This document shows, piece by piece, positions 11,150 to 20,529 of a stretch of DNA of 64,000 nucleotides. Where the stretch lies: the NCBI GenBank assembly GCA_029834535.1, contig JAQMWT010000384.1:1-64000 (forward strand). The letters run 5' to 3'. Position numbers and translations under genes: made by a program. The notes below the pieces were generated by a model that ran no database searches, was not told the DNA's origin, and saw only the letters and a list, made by a program, of their open reading frames with translations. How positions within the stretch are numbered: the stretch's first letter is position 1; every line of letters begins with the position of its first letter. This stretch comes from Chrysophaeum taylorii. Taxonomy: Eukaryota; Sar; Pelagophyceae; Pelagomonadales; Pelagomonadaceae.

Positions 11150-11157
11150 ATTCCCAG
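11150..11157. repeat. Target-site duplication of the LINE fragment, left copy
   Basis: ATTCCCAG here and again at 11880-11887 flanks the inverted LINE fragment. The uninterrupted sister element at about 16628-16636 has a single related site, which supports insertion at this spot. Confidence 0.85.
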
Positions 11158-11879
11158 TACGTCATCTGCGGAGCCCCCGGTGGGCGCTTGGAGCGGACCC
11201 AAGACGAGAGCATCTTGCGAGGGAGTCGGGAGAAGGGCATGCGGGCGACGTGACCGGCTTAGCGGAGCTGGCGGCGCGTGACGTAGACGTCGATGGACTC
11301 GAGGCCGAGGCGCCGCAGCCGGATCTCCGTTGAGATGTGGTGGAGCCAGGTGTGTTTCCGGGTCACACGACACATGACGCGGGCGCACTGCGCGTGGAAA
11401 CACCGCAGCCGGCGGAACAGGACCTCGGTGAGGCACCACGATTCCGCACCGTGAAGGAGGATGGCCAGGACGAGCGAGACATAGACGAGGCGCTTGGCGC
11501 GAGCAGAGACGGACTTCGAGGCGAAGATGCAGTCCCGCAAGGCACCGAAGGCCTGAGACGCCTTCTTGATCCGCGCGTCGACGTCTGAGTCGTCGCGGCA
11601 GTCGCGCGAGAGGACCGAGCCGAGGTACTTAAACTGGTCGACGACCGGTATGAAGCGGGAGGACGCTCGCCAAGGCACTCCGGAAATGCGACATCCCCTT
11701 CAACTCGTGGCACGACCTCGCACAAGACCGCGCGCAGTGGCGGTCCGCCATCCACGCCTTTTCATCCCTCGCGTCTACCCCAACTGTGTGATTTTGCTCT
11801 GTGATCCTGGACCGGCTACTGCCGGCCCAGCCTGGCTCCCATGCCCGGGCGAGGTCCGAAGTTAGTTAGTTAGTTTAGT
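11158..11879 (+). mobile_element. LINE fragment with 5' inversion (twin priming)
   Basis: The forward part, 11656-11879, matches the last ~225 bp of the LINE at 41023-45459 (45235-45459) and ends in the same GTTA-repeat tail. The adjoining part, 11158-11655, matches LINE bases 44736-45234 but in reverse. The two pieces meet with no missing LINE base at the joint. Target-site duplications ATTCCCAG lie at 11150-11157 and 11880-11887, and the sister copy A(+) has the empty site near 16631. This is the classic mark of twin-primed LINE insertion. The encoded RT C-terminal fragment is dead on arrival. Confidence 0.92.
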
Positions 11880-11887
11880 ATTCCCAG

Positions 11888-13352
11888 ACGGTTTATCCGC
11901 ATCTTGCTTGGCTTGTTGATCGGAGGCCATAGCTCGAACTCCCCGCCCTCGCGGCGGTTTATTCGATTTCGGATTAGGTGGGCCTTGGTCCTTCTCCTCC
12001 TCCATCAACTTTCGTAAGTCGTTCTCGAGCCGCGTAATAAGCGCTACCATCGACTTAAAAGTCACGTAACTATCAGGATGTCCGCTCCTCATAGTCCGCA
12101 CACGGGTCCTCAACTCCTTGGACGTCAATCCACTGACAAGCTGGTCGAGGATATCGACATAATCCATCGTGCGGCTGGACACGGAACAAAACTCCAAGGC
12201 TTCAGATTGGAATCGGGTACAATACGTTTGGACGTGCCGCTCCCCAGACTTCTTCGGAACTGAAGCCTGGGTGACCTTCCGCAGCTTGTCAAGCAGCTCC
12301 TGCTGCGTGCGTGGAGGTCGGCAAGTCGATCTAAAACAATCCAAAATCTTGTCGCAATACGTCTTGTTAAGACGACGGATACGACGAACCGATACTCCAT
12401 GCTCTTCATCGTCAGTATCTAATTTCAAGTAAAACGACGGACCGTGTGGTAGCTCATCGCAGAGCTCCTCGTATTTCTGCAAGTGTTCCTCAAAAATTGG
12501 TGCAACGGTGTCCCGTAGATGCACAGGTAGTAAGTAACGTAATTTCTCGACCGAGTAATGGTCATCTGCTAAAGTATGCGTCATCGCCGCCGAATCCAAA
12601 TTGAATTGCCGTTGGTCTCGGCCGTCGATGACGAGTTTGAAGTTATCAGGCTTCGAACTGGAAGTGGGTCGATGGGATCGGCTCAAGTTGCCCTTTTCGA
12701 AGGCGTTGGCAGCCGTCTGCGATATTCCCCGCGATAATTCCCGTAAAATTTTCGTACTTTCATTCTCAATGTCCGCCCTACCCTCATTCTCCGTATCGAC
12801 TCGGGGCGGAGGTTCATTCCCCGTTTTAGTGTTCCTTTCCGGTTCAGGCGGCCTCACGGGCGTTTCCGGTTCGGGTCGACAAACGGGTCGTTCGCGGCCA
12901 CTCTCCCGACGCGTACGTTCGGCTAACAATTCATCTCGTTCACGACGAAATCGTTCAACCTCTTCACGTAGGGTCTTCGAGGTCTCAATCTCTGGTTGTA
13001 ATGCATCATTGAGCGTATCAACTTCTCGTCGAGCCGCTTCCTCTTTCGCTTCAGCCCTTTCACGAGCAAAAAGCTCAGCTAATCGTTCATTTCCGCGACT
13101 TCTCCGCTCGAGGTCTTCACGAAGTCGACTTCGGGCTGCAGATCCGCGCTCAATAGTAACACGCTCGCCACGATCCGGAGTCGTTGGACTCAACGGCGAA
13201 AAAATGGCAGTATCCGGAGGCACATCAGGGGGCACGTCAGCAACGTCGACTGCCTCGGCCTCTCTTAATTCACCTTCCTCGCGGCCTATCTCAGGGGCGG
13301 CGGGGAGAACTGAAGGAGATTCTTCCTCACGCACGTCTGCGTTTATCTCCAT
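11888..13352 (-). CDS. Gypsy A(-) gag region, first part
   Basis: The minus-strand ORF starts MEINADVREEESPSVLPA. It has an acidic Pro-rich head, then a long Glu/Arg-rich coiled coil (roughly residues 75-150), a charged linker, and a capsid-like helical region with QTYCTRFQSEALEFC and QLVSGLTSKELR, as in Gypsy gag proteins. Its sister in A(+) is at 15159. The LINE fragment is inserted close to its 3' end. It would act as the structural protein of virus-like particles, by analogy with the family. Confidence 0.75.
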
Positions 13353-13783
13353 ACTGTATCAAATTTCGATCGAGAATCTCGAAACACGTCCGGATCCGAT
13401 CACTCGAAGTAATTCACGTGGATTCCAACAACGCTATCTGTCGCTGTAAAAACCGCACTCACGGAATTCCAATCCGCGGGCAATTCAAAAATGCCCGTGG
13501 GTAGCGATCCCACTCGCTAAACAGCTTCCACCGTTCAGCTATACCAAAATCAATTCCCGGGAGAATGCGCTGCGATTTCCAACTCGCACGCGTGTTCGTC
13601 GTCACTCGGATCGTACGAACACAAACAACGTTCGCGTATATTCTCAACGCAAACCGGTCCAATGGAACTCCGTGTGCTTGATCAGGGCGCACGTACAAAT
13701 CCGGACCTCGTAATACAACACGTACGGCAGCACTCGCTCGTCGGCGACCGATGTAGTCGCACGATCTCGTATCCTCCACCACG

Positions 13784-14114
13784 TATGGCGGCACAAAAAA
13801 AAAAAAAAAAAACCTTCCCGACCCCCGGGTGACAAAGGGGGTACTCACCGACTCGTCCTAGACCTCACTGAACGAGGAAAACACGGACGCGGGGTCGGAT
13901 AAGCTCGCCACACACCTTGCTCACGCTCACCAAGCCTCTCAACAAGGAGAGATGGAATATGATAGCAAGGAAAACTACAAGAATACAGCAAGAATGCTTC
14001 TCACAAAAGAGAGGTATGATGTCACTAAAAAGATCGGGAAAGGTGTCCCGTTGAACGGGTATCAAGCCTCGAGAGAGGGGGGGTAATCCTTAGCGGTCAG
14101 GAGTTGCCGCCACA
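13784..14114 (-). repeat. Gypsy A(-) 5' LTR
   Basis: About 331 bp. On the minus strand it starts TGTGGCGGCAACTCCTGACC and ends in a long T-run followed by GTGCCGCCATA. It mirrors the LTR at 14401-14727. The first eight bases equal those of the Gypsy B LTR, which supports a common family. Just inside lies TGGTGGAGGATACGAGATC, a possible primer-binding site because it starts TGG. Confidence 0.7.
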
Positions 14115-14400
14115 ACTCGCTTGATGGCTCGAATAAGCGCTTTGTCCGCCCAAGTGCAAGCAACGCAAGCACCACCACCTGCCGTCGCTGCAGCGGCTCC
14201 GCCTCCCACTCCGGCTCAACAAGATCCCAAGTCTAAGATCAACACCTTTAGTGACCCACCAAGTGCCGTTCTCAAGTCCATGGACTCGGCGCGATTCACA
14301 CCCCAAATGCTCTCATTTCGTGTCATGCAATTGTTCGTCGAACATCTGATGCCTGAAACAGGTATAACTCAGTACTTCCTACAGGGCTTCTACACGTGGG
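14115..14400 (+). other. Spacer between head-to-head Gypsy LTRs, gag-like fragment
   Basis: 286 bp separate the two facing 5' LTRs. An open frame starting at 14121 encodes an Ala/Pro/Gln-rich run and then a short helical segment (PQMLSFRVMQLFVEHLMPET). It ends when it enters the A(+) LTR. It could be a remnant of the locus both elements inserted into, perhaps another gag. I do not recognise it. The outer 5 bp next to each LTR (ACTCG and GTGGG) would be one half of each target-site duplication. Confidence 0.4.
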
Positions 14401-14727
14401 TGTGGCGGCAACTCCTGACCGCTAAGGCTTACCCCCCCTCTCTCGAGGCTTGATACCCGTTCAACGGGACAACTTTCCCGATCTTTTTAGTGACATCATA
14501 CCTCTCTTTTGTGAGAAGCATTATTGCTGTATTCTTGTAGTTTCCTTGCTATCATATTCCATCTCTCCATCTTGTTGAGAGGCTGGGTGAGCGTGAGCAC
14601 GGTGTGTGGCGAGCATACCCGACCCCGAGTCCGTGTTTTCCTCGTTCAGTGAGGTCTATGACGAGTCGGTGAGTACCCCCTTTGTCACCCGGGGGTCGGG
14701 AAGGTTTTTTTTTTCTGTGCCGCCATA
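14401..14727 (+). repeat. Gypsy A(+) 5' LTR
   Basis: About 327 bp, starting TGTGGCGGCAACTCC and ending GTGCCGCCATA after a T-run. It pairs as an inverted repeat with 13784-14114. Short inverted ends (TGTGGCGG / CCGCCATA) fit an LTR with small decay at the 3' edge. Confidence 0.72.
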
Positions 14728-15158
14728 CGTGGTGGAGTACGCGAGATTGTGCGACTACATCGGTCGTCGACGAGCGAGTGCTGCCGTGCGTGTTGTATTA
14801 CGTTGTCCGGATTTGTACGTGAGCCCTGATCAAGCACACGGAGTTCCATTGGACTGGTTTGCGTTGAGAATATACGCGAACGTTGTCTGTGTTCGTACGA
14901 TCCGAGTGACGACGAACCCGCGTGCGAGTTGGAAATCGCAGCGCATTCTCCCGGGAATTGATTTTGGTATAGCTGAACGGTGGAAGCTGTTTAGCGAGTG
15001 GGATCGCTACCCACGGGCATTTTTGAATTGCCCGCGGATTGGAATTCCGTGAGTGCTCTTTCTACAGCGACAGATAGCGTTGTTGGAATCAACGTGGATT
15101 ACTTCGAGTGATCGGATCCGGACGTGTTTCGAGATTATTGATCGAAATTTGATACAGT
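14728..15158 (+). other. Gypsy A(+) leader and possible primer-binding site
   Basis: The leader lies between LTR and gag. TGGTGGAGTACGCGAGATTG begins two bases after the LTR, and its leading TGG would pair with a tRNA CCA end. An open frame across LTR and leader (14606-15052) is conserved in both copies, but it crosses the LTR border, so I treat it as chance or as part of the leader. Confidence 0.5.
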
Positions 15159-16805
15159 ATGGAGATAAACGCAGACGTGCGTGAGGAAGAATCTCCTCCA
15201 GTTCTTCCCACCGCCCCTGAGATAGGCCGCGAGGAAGGTGAATTAAGAGAGGCCGAGGCAGTCGACGTTGCTGACGTGCCCCCTGATGTGCCTCCGGATG
15301 CTGCCATTTTTTCGCCGTTGAGTCCAACGACTCCGGATCGTGGCGAGCGTGTTACTATTGAGCGCGGATCTGCAGCCCGAAGTCTAATTCGTGAAGACCT
15401 CGAGCGGAGACGTCGCGAAAATGAACGACTAGCTGAGCTTTTTGCTCGTGAAAGGGCTGAAGCGAAAGAGGAAGCGGCTCGACGAGAAGTTGATATGCTC
15501 AATGATGCATTACAACAAGAGATTGAGACCTCGAAGACCCTACGCGAAGAGGTTGAACGATTTCGTCGTGAACGAGATGAATTGTTAGCCGAACGTGCGC
15601 GTCGGGAGAGTAGCCGCGAACGACCCGTGAGTCGACCCGAACCGGAAACGCCCGTGAGGCCGCCTGAACCGGAAAGGAACACTGAAACGGGGAATGAACC
15701 TCCGCCCCGAGTCGATACGGAGAATGAGGGTAGGGCGGACATTGAGAATGAAAGTACGAAAATTTTACGGGAATTATCGCGGGGAATATCGCAGACGGTT
15801 GCCAACGCATTCGAAAAGGGCAACTTGAGCCGATCCCATCGACCCACTTCCAGTTTGAAGCCTGATAACTTCAAACTCGTCATCGACGGCCGAGACCAAC
15901 GGCAATTCTATTTGGATTCGGCGGCGATTATGCATACTTTAGCAGACGACCATTACTCGGTCGAGAAAATACGTTACTTACTACCTGTGCATCTACGGGA
16001 CACCGTTGCACCAATTTTTGAGGGACACTTGCAGAAATACGAGGAGCTCTGCGATGAGCTACCACACGGTCCGTCGTTTTACTTGAAATTAGATACTGAC
16101 GATGAAGAGCATGGGGTCTCGGTTCGTCGTATCCGTCGTCTTAACAAGACGTATTGCGACAAGATTGTTGATTATTTTAGATCGACTTGCCGACCACCGC
16201 GCACGCAGCAGGAGCTGCTTGACAAGCTGCGGAAGGTCACCCAGGCTTCAGTTCCGAAGAAGTCTGGGGAGCGGCACGTCCAAACGTATTGTACCAGATT
16301 CCAATCTGAAGCCTTGGAGTTTTGTTCCGTATCCAGCCGCACGATGGATGATGTCGATATCCTTTACCAGCTTATCAGTGGATTAACGTCCAAGGAGCAG
16401 AGGACCTGTGTGCGGACTATGAGGAGCGGACATCCTGATAGTTACGTGACTTTTAAGTCGATGGTAGCGCTTATTACGCGGCTCGAGAACGACTTACGAA
16501 AGTTGATGGAGGAGGATAACGACCAAGGCCCACCTAATCCGAAATCGAATAAACCGCCGCGAGGGCGGGGAGGTCGGGCTATGGCCTCCGATCAACAAGC
16601 CAAGCAAGATGCGGATAAATCGTTTGGGAATACGGATCCGCTGATTTTACGAGATCCTTTTTTGTGGGGCAAGGGAACGTGCCCGCACTGTGGGTTCTTC
16701 TGGACCACCCATGATGAAGATGAACACGGAAATCGCGTAGTTTGCAACCGCGATCCGGATCGTTACTACTGTGCGATGTGGAAGCGAAGCGTGGCGTTCG
16801 CATGA
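15159..16805 (+). CDS. Gypsy A(+) gag
   Basis: The 548-residue ORF starts MEINADVREEESPPVL. Its acidic head is followed by a Glu/Arg coiled coil (about residues 75-150), a charged linker with RPEPETPVRPPEPERN, and a capsid-like helical core with VQTYCTRFQSEALEF and YQLISGLTSKEQR. Near the C-terminus is a zinc-binding-like segment (CPHCGFFWTTHDEDEH...CNRDPDRYYC). By family analogy this is the structural particle protein. It is closely similar to the A(-) gag apart from scattered changes. A conspicuous DNA hairpin lies at its end (16789-16920). Confidence 0.78.
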   Translation: MEINADVREEESPPVLPTAPEIGREEGELREAEAVDVADVPPDVPPDAAIFSPLSPTTPDRGERVTIERGSAARSLIREDLERRRRENERLAELFARERAEAKEEAARREVDMLNDALQQEIETSKTLREEVERFRRERDELLAERARRESSRERPVSRPEPETPVRPPEPERNTETGNEPPPRVDTENEGRADIENESTKILRELSRGISQTVANAFEKGNLSRSHRPTSSLKPDNFKLVIDGRDQRQFYLDSAAIMHTLADDHYSVEKIRYLLPVHLRDTVAPIFEGHLQKYEELCDELPHGPSFYLKLDTDDEEHGVSVRRIRRLNKTYCDKIVDYFRSTCRPPRTQQELLDKLRKVTQASVPKKSGERHVQTYCTRFQSEALEFCSVSSRTMDDVDILYQLISGLTSKEQRTCVRTMRSGHPDSYVTFKSMVALITRLENDLRKLMEEDNDQGPPNPKSNKPPRGRGGRAMASDQQAKQDADKSFGNTDPLILRDPFLWGKGTCPHCGFFWTTHDEDEHGNRVVCNRDPDRYYCAMWKRSVAFA

Positions 16806-16920
16806 GATGCATCATGACGCTTTGCCCATATCGCGGTCCGTGAGATGCATCATGGCGTTTTGCCCATATCGCGGTCCGATTGGGCAAAGCGTCATGATGC
16901 ATCTCATGCGAACGCCACGC
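16789..16920. repeat. 40-bp perfect hairpin plus 37-bp tandem repeat
   Basis: Bases 16789-16828 and 16881-16920 are exact reverse complements over 40 bp. Between and overlapping them, 16804-16840 and 16842-16878 are direct repeats with two mismatches. The sister copy A(-) (around 10919-10990) lacks this arrangement, so it arose in A(+). A template switch during reverse transcription or replication is the simplest origin. Confidence 0.88.
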
Positions 16921-18059
16921 ACGGATCGGAGCCTTATAATGAAATTCAAACGGCCCTCACCGATCTTGGAACCACAATGGCGACCATGGTGAGCGAGGTC
17001 AGAAGCATCAAGGATACTACGTCGTTTTCTACACGACAGCGAGATGGACGATCACCTCCTAGACGATCGTCACGCCGACATCGAAGCCAGAGCCCTAATC
17101 GAAAAGCCCATACTGCTCAAGACAGCCCGAGTCCTTGCCGTCACCGGACCTCTAGTCGCAATTCGCGCCGGCGCCGACGTCATCGACATTACGATGACGA
17201 GTATGACGGAGGCAGATATCAGGATAGTTCGGGACATTCGAGCGCATCTTTCGCGTTCCAATCTTTATGCGACGCGCCGCCAATGTCGGGGGTTGTCTTT
17301 TACCCGACGGCGCGCCCTGCCCGAGTCTCCGATGATGTTGCCGATGTCGCTGTGACGAGCAGCCATCGTTTGCAACAGGAGCAACATACCACCAACGCTC
17401 GGATCGTTCGGTGGCCTTCTACATCGTATGTGGAAACAATGTCAGATGCTACTTGGGATTCTCCGCACTACTGGGGAGACTCAGATTCGGAGACTGACGA
17501 ACCCATGCCGCAGGTTCCAGTGTCCCCCCATTCGTCAATGTGCATGTCTTGCAGGGCAGTTTACGATGATGACGTTAGACCTTGTGAGTTGACGTCGAGG
17601 ACGACGTCTTCTTTTCCTACGGGGCCCCCCGAGACCGTTTTAGCCGATGTTTTAGCCGATACAGTTTTGGTCGCAGCAGAACAGACCACAGTGGCGCCGA
17701 TGGAGGAGAGGTTGACGGGAATGTCCGATTTGATGGACGAGAAACGAAGATTACCAGAAGAGATAAAGGAGGAGATATATGTGCCTCCGATTGAGAAGTG
17801 TCTGAATTTGTTGTCAGCGAAACTGGGGAATGAAGAAGCAGCCGAAGCGGCGAGCGCCAATATAGATTCAGCGGCGAGATGCAGTACGCCAGATATAGCA
17901 GCGGTGACGATGCAGATTCCGGGCGATGCGAAACCGGAGATACGATGTCATAACACTGCACTGTCGCCGAGCGATGGGGAAAAGATCGAGCGAGACCTCA
18001 TCACCATCGGTTGCCTGGACCCTGGTGCCCTTACGTTTATAGTTGGTCATATTTTATAG
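16845..18059 (+). CDS. Gypsy A(+) Arg/Ser-rich region upstream of protease
   Basis: The ORF carries an Arg/Ser-rich domain (FSTRQRDGRSPPRRSSRRHR, then SRNSRRRRRHRHYDDEYDGG), a Pro/Ser/Asp-rich linker, and an acidic segment with EEIKEEIYVPPIEKC. The Arg/Ser block resembles RS domains in composition and may bind nucleic acid as the basic end of gag. It leads into the protease region at about 18043. I see no enzyme motif here. Confidence 0.6.
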   Translation: MHHGVLPISRSDWAKRHDASHANATHGSEPYNEIQTALTDLGTTMATMVSEVRSIKDTTSFSTRQRDGRSPPRRSSRRHRSQSPNRKAHTAQDSPSPCRHRTSSRNSRRRRRHRHYDDEYDGGRYQDSSGHSSASFAFQSLCDAPPMSGVVFYPTARPARVSDDVADVAVTSSHRLQQEQHTTNARIVRWPSTSYVETMSDATWDSPHYWGDSDSETDEPMPQVPVSPHSSMCMSCRAVYDDDVRPCELTSRTTSSFPTGPPETVLADVLADTVLVAAEQTTVAPMEERLTGMSDLMDEKRRLPEEIKEEIYVPPIEKCLNLLSAKLGNEEAAEAASANIDSAARCSTPDIAAVTMQIPGDAKPEIRCHNTALSPSDGEKIERDLITIGCLDPGALTFIVGHIL

Positions 18060-19323
18060 ACGACGAGACGGGCCGAAGTTTGCAACGACTTTGGGCGTGG
18101 ATGGAATGGCTGATGTCTCTTATATTTGTCGTGGGATGGTTGAAAAACTGGAAAAGGAGAGCATCATCCTTGACCGGGGCGATCTTCCAGTCGAGCGCAC
18201 TTTGTATGGGTCAGAATTGAACAAAACGACTATCCACCAATGGGTTGCATTGCGGATTGCGCTTGCGGACGACGTTGCCGTTCCAGTTGTTGCTATTGTG
18301 GCCGATACTAATCATCTATTTTTGCTGGGAGCGCGCGATATTCGGGTGTTTGGAGCCATAGTGGATTACCCGCGGAATCGCATTACGTTTCTACGCACAC
18401 AAGTCGCTTACGGGCGCAAGAAGTTAAAGGTGCAGCATCGACGAGTAGATTCTCCGATTTTGACGTTCAGAACAACTTATGACGAGAGCAGTCCCGTGGT
18501 AGTTCAGGTTTATGGACAACAGCACCATGCGATGCAACAAAGCCTGAGCTCAGTTCAGAACCGAGTCTACGCTCGCTTGTGCAAGATTGAAGACCTCCAG
18601 CGTCCACCGCCGAAACGAGCGGGAGCTTCGACGACTTGGGGAGTTCCTCCAGTTACGCCTTCTCAAAGTTCGAACAGCGATGCTTATGAAGTGAAAGCCT
18701 ATGCTGCGCGCACGATGAAGGTCGAGCCTGGGCGCACCTACTGCGTGCCAGTCGCTCTTTCAGAGCCCGTGGAAACTGGGCAAGTTTCCGTTGCTACGTC
18801 TTCTGGGTACGAGCAACTCGGGGTAGTCGATGGAATGTGTTCTTCTCCGGAGGATCATGATAAGTTCGCAGCTCGAGTGGCGATATCTTCTACCCAGGAT
18901 GTGCCGACCGTGATCACTCAAGGTGAAGTCCTTGCTTTTGGCGATATTGTTCGTTTTGATGACGAGCTGAATGCTGTGACGGTCGACGATTCAACGAAGG
19001 ATGGTGAAGCCGAATCTAACAAGGCTAACCTATCATTCACTATTTCGGTCGTAAGCCATCTTACTCAATGCAATGCGGCTCCTGAACTGATGCTTTTGAG
19101 CTCAGTGCAGAAGGCGTCTCCTTCTGCCGATAAGAAGATGAGTTCTCGTCAAGAATCGCTCGGTAACGACGATTTCGACCGACGAACTGACGAGGAGGAA
19201 AAGAAATGCCGAGAAGTTGCAGAATGCGAGATTCGCCGAGGGTTTGAAAAGGTCCACTGGGTGCCGGTCACGTATCGCAAGGTTGTGATGCTCTTCAGCG
19301 GCGCCGGAGGAAGTACTTTATGA
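18043..19323 (+). CDS. Gypsy A(+) protease and start of DNMT
   Basis: The retropepsin-like domain reads TTLGVDGMADVSYICRGM near its start and LLGARDIRVFGAIVDYPRN about 85 residues later. After a ~230-residue linker the ORF enters the DNMT fold: WVPVTYRKVVMLFSGAGGST, where F-S-G-A-G-G is cytosine-methyltransferase motif I (the SAM-binding loop). The same protease-linker-DNMT order occurs in element B. The protease would process the polyprotein. The DNMT would transfer a methyl group to cytosine C5 in DNA, if active. Confidence 0.78.
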   Translation: MVIFYRRRDGPKFATTLGVDGMADVSYICRGMVEKLEKESIILDRGDLPVERTLYGSELNKTTIHQWVALRIALADDVAVPVVAIVADTNHLFLLGARDIRVFGAIVDYPRNRITFLRTQVAYGRKKLKVQHRRVDSPILTFRTTYDESSPVVVQVYGQQHHAMQQSLSSVQNRVYARLCKIEDLQRPPPKRAGASTTWGVPPVTPSQSSNSDAYEVKAYAARTMKVEPGRTYCVPVALSEPVETGQVSVATSSGYEQLGVVDGMCSSPEDHDKFAARVAISSTQDVPTVITQGEVLAFGDIVRFDDELNAVTVDDSTKDGEAESNKANLSFTISVVSHLTQCNAAPELMLLSSVQKASPSADKKMSSRQESLGNDDFDRRTDEEEKKCREVAECEIRRGFEKVHWVPVTYRKVVMLFSGAGGSTL

Positions 19324-19707
19324 CTGCAACGAGCGAACGAGTTGTGCGAGACGTCGTTTCGAGTCGTCCTTGCTCTTGACTCGTCAACAGCTGCCAACAA
19401 GGTTCATCAGAAGAATTTCCGAAGATACCTGTGGTCCAGCACACGCTCTGTGGACGATATGACTCAACCCTCCGGTTGATCAAGGCTTATTTGCCTGAAG
19501 CGGAATGGTCATCGTCGCTGTGTATAGCGTCTCCGCCCTGCGTTCATTCCGCACTCTGCAACTTGACATCCAGAGATGTTGGCAAGGGTGTTACGGCCAC
19601 TAACTGGACGATGAAGTTGTGTAAGATGGCTTGCTTCATGATGTGGCTGATTGAACAGGAGGCGTCCATTATTTCGTATATAGCGCGCTTACACCCTTAC
19701 GTGTACG
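19250..19707 (+). pseudogene. Gypsy A(+) DNMT domain, first half
   Basis: After motif I (FSGAGGS, near 19300) the stretch around 19510-19700 shows CIASPPCVHSALCN, the catalytic Pro-Cys motif IV. LIEQEASIISYI follows in the place of motif VI. The same spacing and similar residues occur in element B (SPPCICGSTANL, LEQEPSVVPFI). Element B begins at 19708 and separates this half from 29528-30123. It is part of a fossil element with breaks. Confidence 0.78.
19703..19707. repeat. Target-site duplication GTACG of element B
   Basis: GTACG at 19703-19707 and at 29523-29527 directly abut the outer ends of the two LTRs of element B. A 5-bp duplication is normal for Ty3/Gypsy integrase. Confidence 0.93.
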
Positions 19708-20068
19708 TGTGGCGGTAATAACCATTCCCCCCCCCCCCACTTATGTGACTGTTACCTGCCTGTTACCTTGAATTTGGCGGTGTCATGCTTGACACCCACA
19801 CCTGCTTCTCCAAGGATACTCCTGTACCGAGGACCTGTGTTGCTCTTGCCGATCTAGCATATCTTGCTGGATCTCCCATTGGAATCTATCGATTCTCGCT
19901 GGTTCCTTGAAATTACCCTCAATTGAATGTTCGACAGCTTGGCGTGAGCGGAGTGTGAGCGCTTGGTTGGACGTGTGGTGGAACCACCCGTGGTTCAGGA
20001 CAGTTGAGCGGTCACGTTGTGACCGACGGTTAGGCGAAGAGGGGCGGGTGAGCTGAGTTTCCACCACA
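19708..20068 (+). repeat. Gypsy B 5' LTR
   Basis: 361 bp from TGTGGCGG to TTTCCACCACA, with TG...CA ends. It matches 29170-29522 almost exactly, differing mainly in a C homopolymer. Confidence 0.95.
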
Positions 20069-20529
20069 GGTGGTCTCAGAAACTGGAACAGACAGTTTCC
20101 GGGGTTGTTGTTACGCGAATCCCGGACTGTCAGTCTCCCGCGGTCGGCGGCGAATCGGTGTTCAGGCTTTGAGCGAGTGCAGAGCCGACGTGTTTGTGGG
20201 TGCGGTTCCGGCGAATCGAGGGTGTCACTCCGATACGCGAAGCGGAACAAACGTTCGGCGTGTTCGAACGTGAGCGGACGTTGTCGTGAGTCTCGAAAAA
20301 CAATCGCCTGGGGAGCGGGGAGTAAGCCATCGCTCCCAGAACGGCAGACCGGGGAGGACAACCATATCCTCAAGACAACCGAAAAAAAAAAGAGTTCGCC
20401 TGGGGGAGACAGCCATCTCCCAGAACAGGTAGGCCGGGGAGGACGACCATATCCTCTAGCAAACCGGCTCAAGCGCGCAGTCAAGCAGTAGCCGGCAAAT
20501 TGCTGCTTTGACGACAAAAACAAAATTAG
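20069..20529 (+). other. Gypsy B leader with primer-binding site
   Basis: TGGTCTCAGAAACTGG lies two bases inside the 5' LTR and starts with the TGG expected of a tRNA-primed site. The rest of the leader contains two similar blocks around 20305-20370 and 20395-20460 (GCCTGGGGxxG...CCAGAACxG...GGCCGGGGAGGAC), which may be packaging or structural RNA repeats. No long ORF is supported. Confidence 0.6.

Larger units (their letters stand above)
8742..14114 (-). mobile_element. Ty3/Gypsy element A(-), truncated, family with DNMT
   Basis: Read on the minus strand, this has a 5' LTR (13784-14114), leader, gag, an Arg/Ser-rich region and protease. It is cut at 8742 just before the place where its sister copy A(+) begins the DNMT domain. 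It is the mirror image of 14401-19098, and the protease regions differ at only a few percent of residues. A LINE fragment is inserted at 11158-11879. The missing DNMT, RT, integrase and 3' LTR make it a fossil with a large loss and a few small breaks. Confidence 0.85.

Noticed and set aside
13459-13848. A 129-codon ORF conserved in both Gypsy A copies (also 14606-15052)
   Set aside because: It crosses the LTR/leader border and includes the homopolymer run, so conservation comes from the recent shared origin of the copies and not from coding constraint that I can show.
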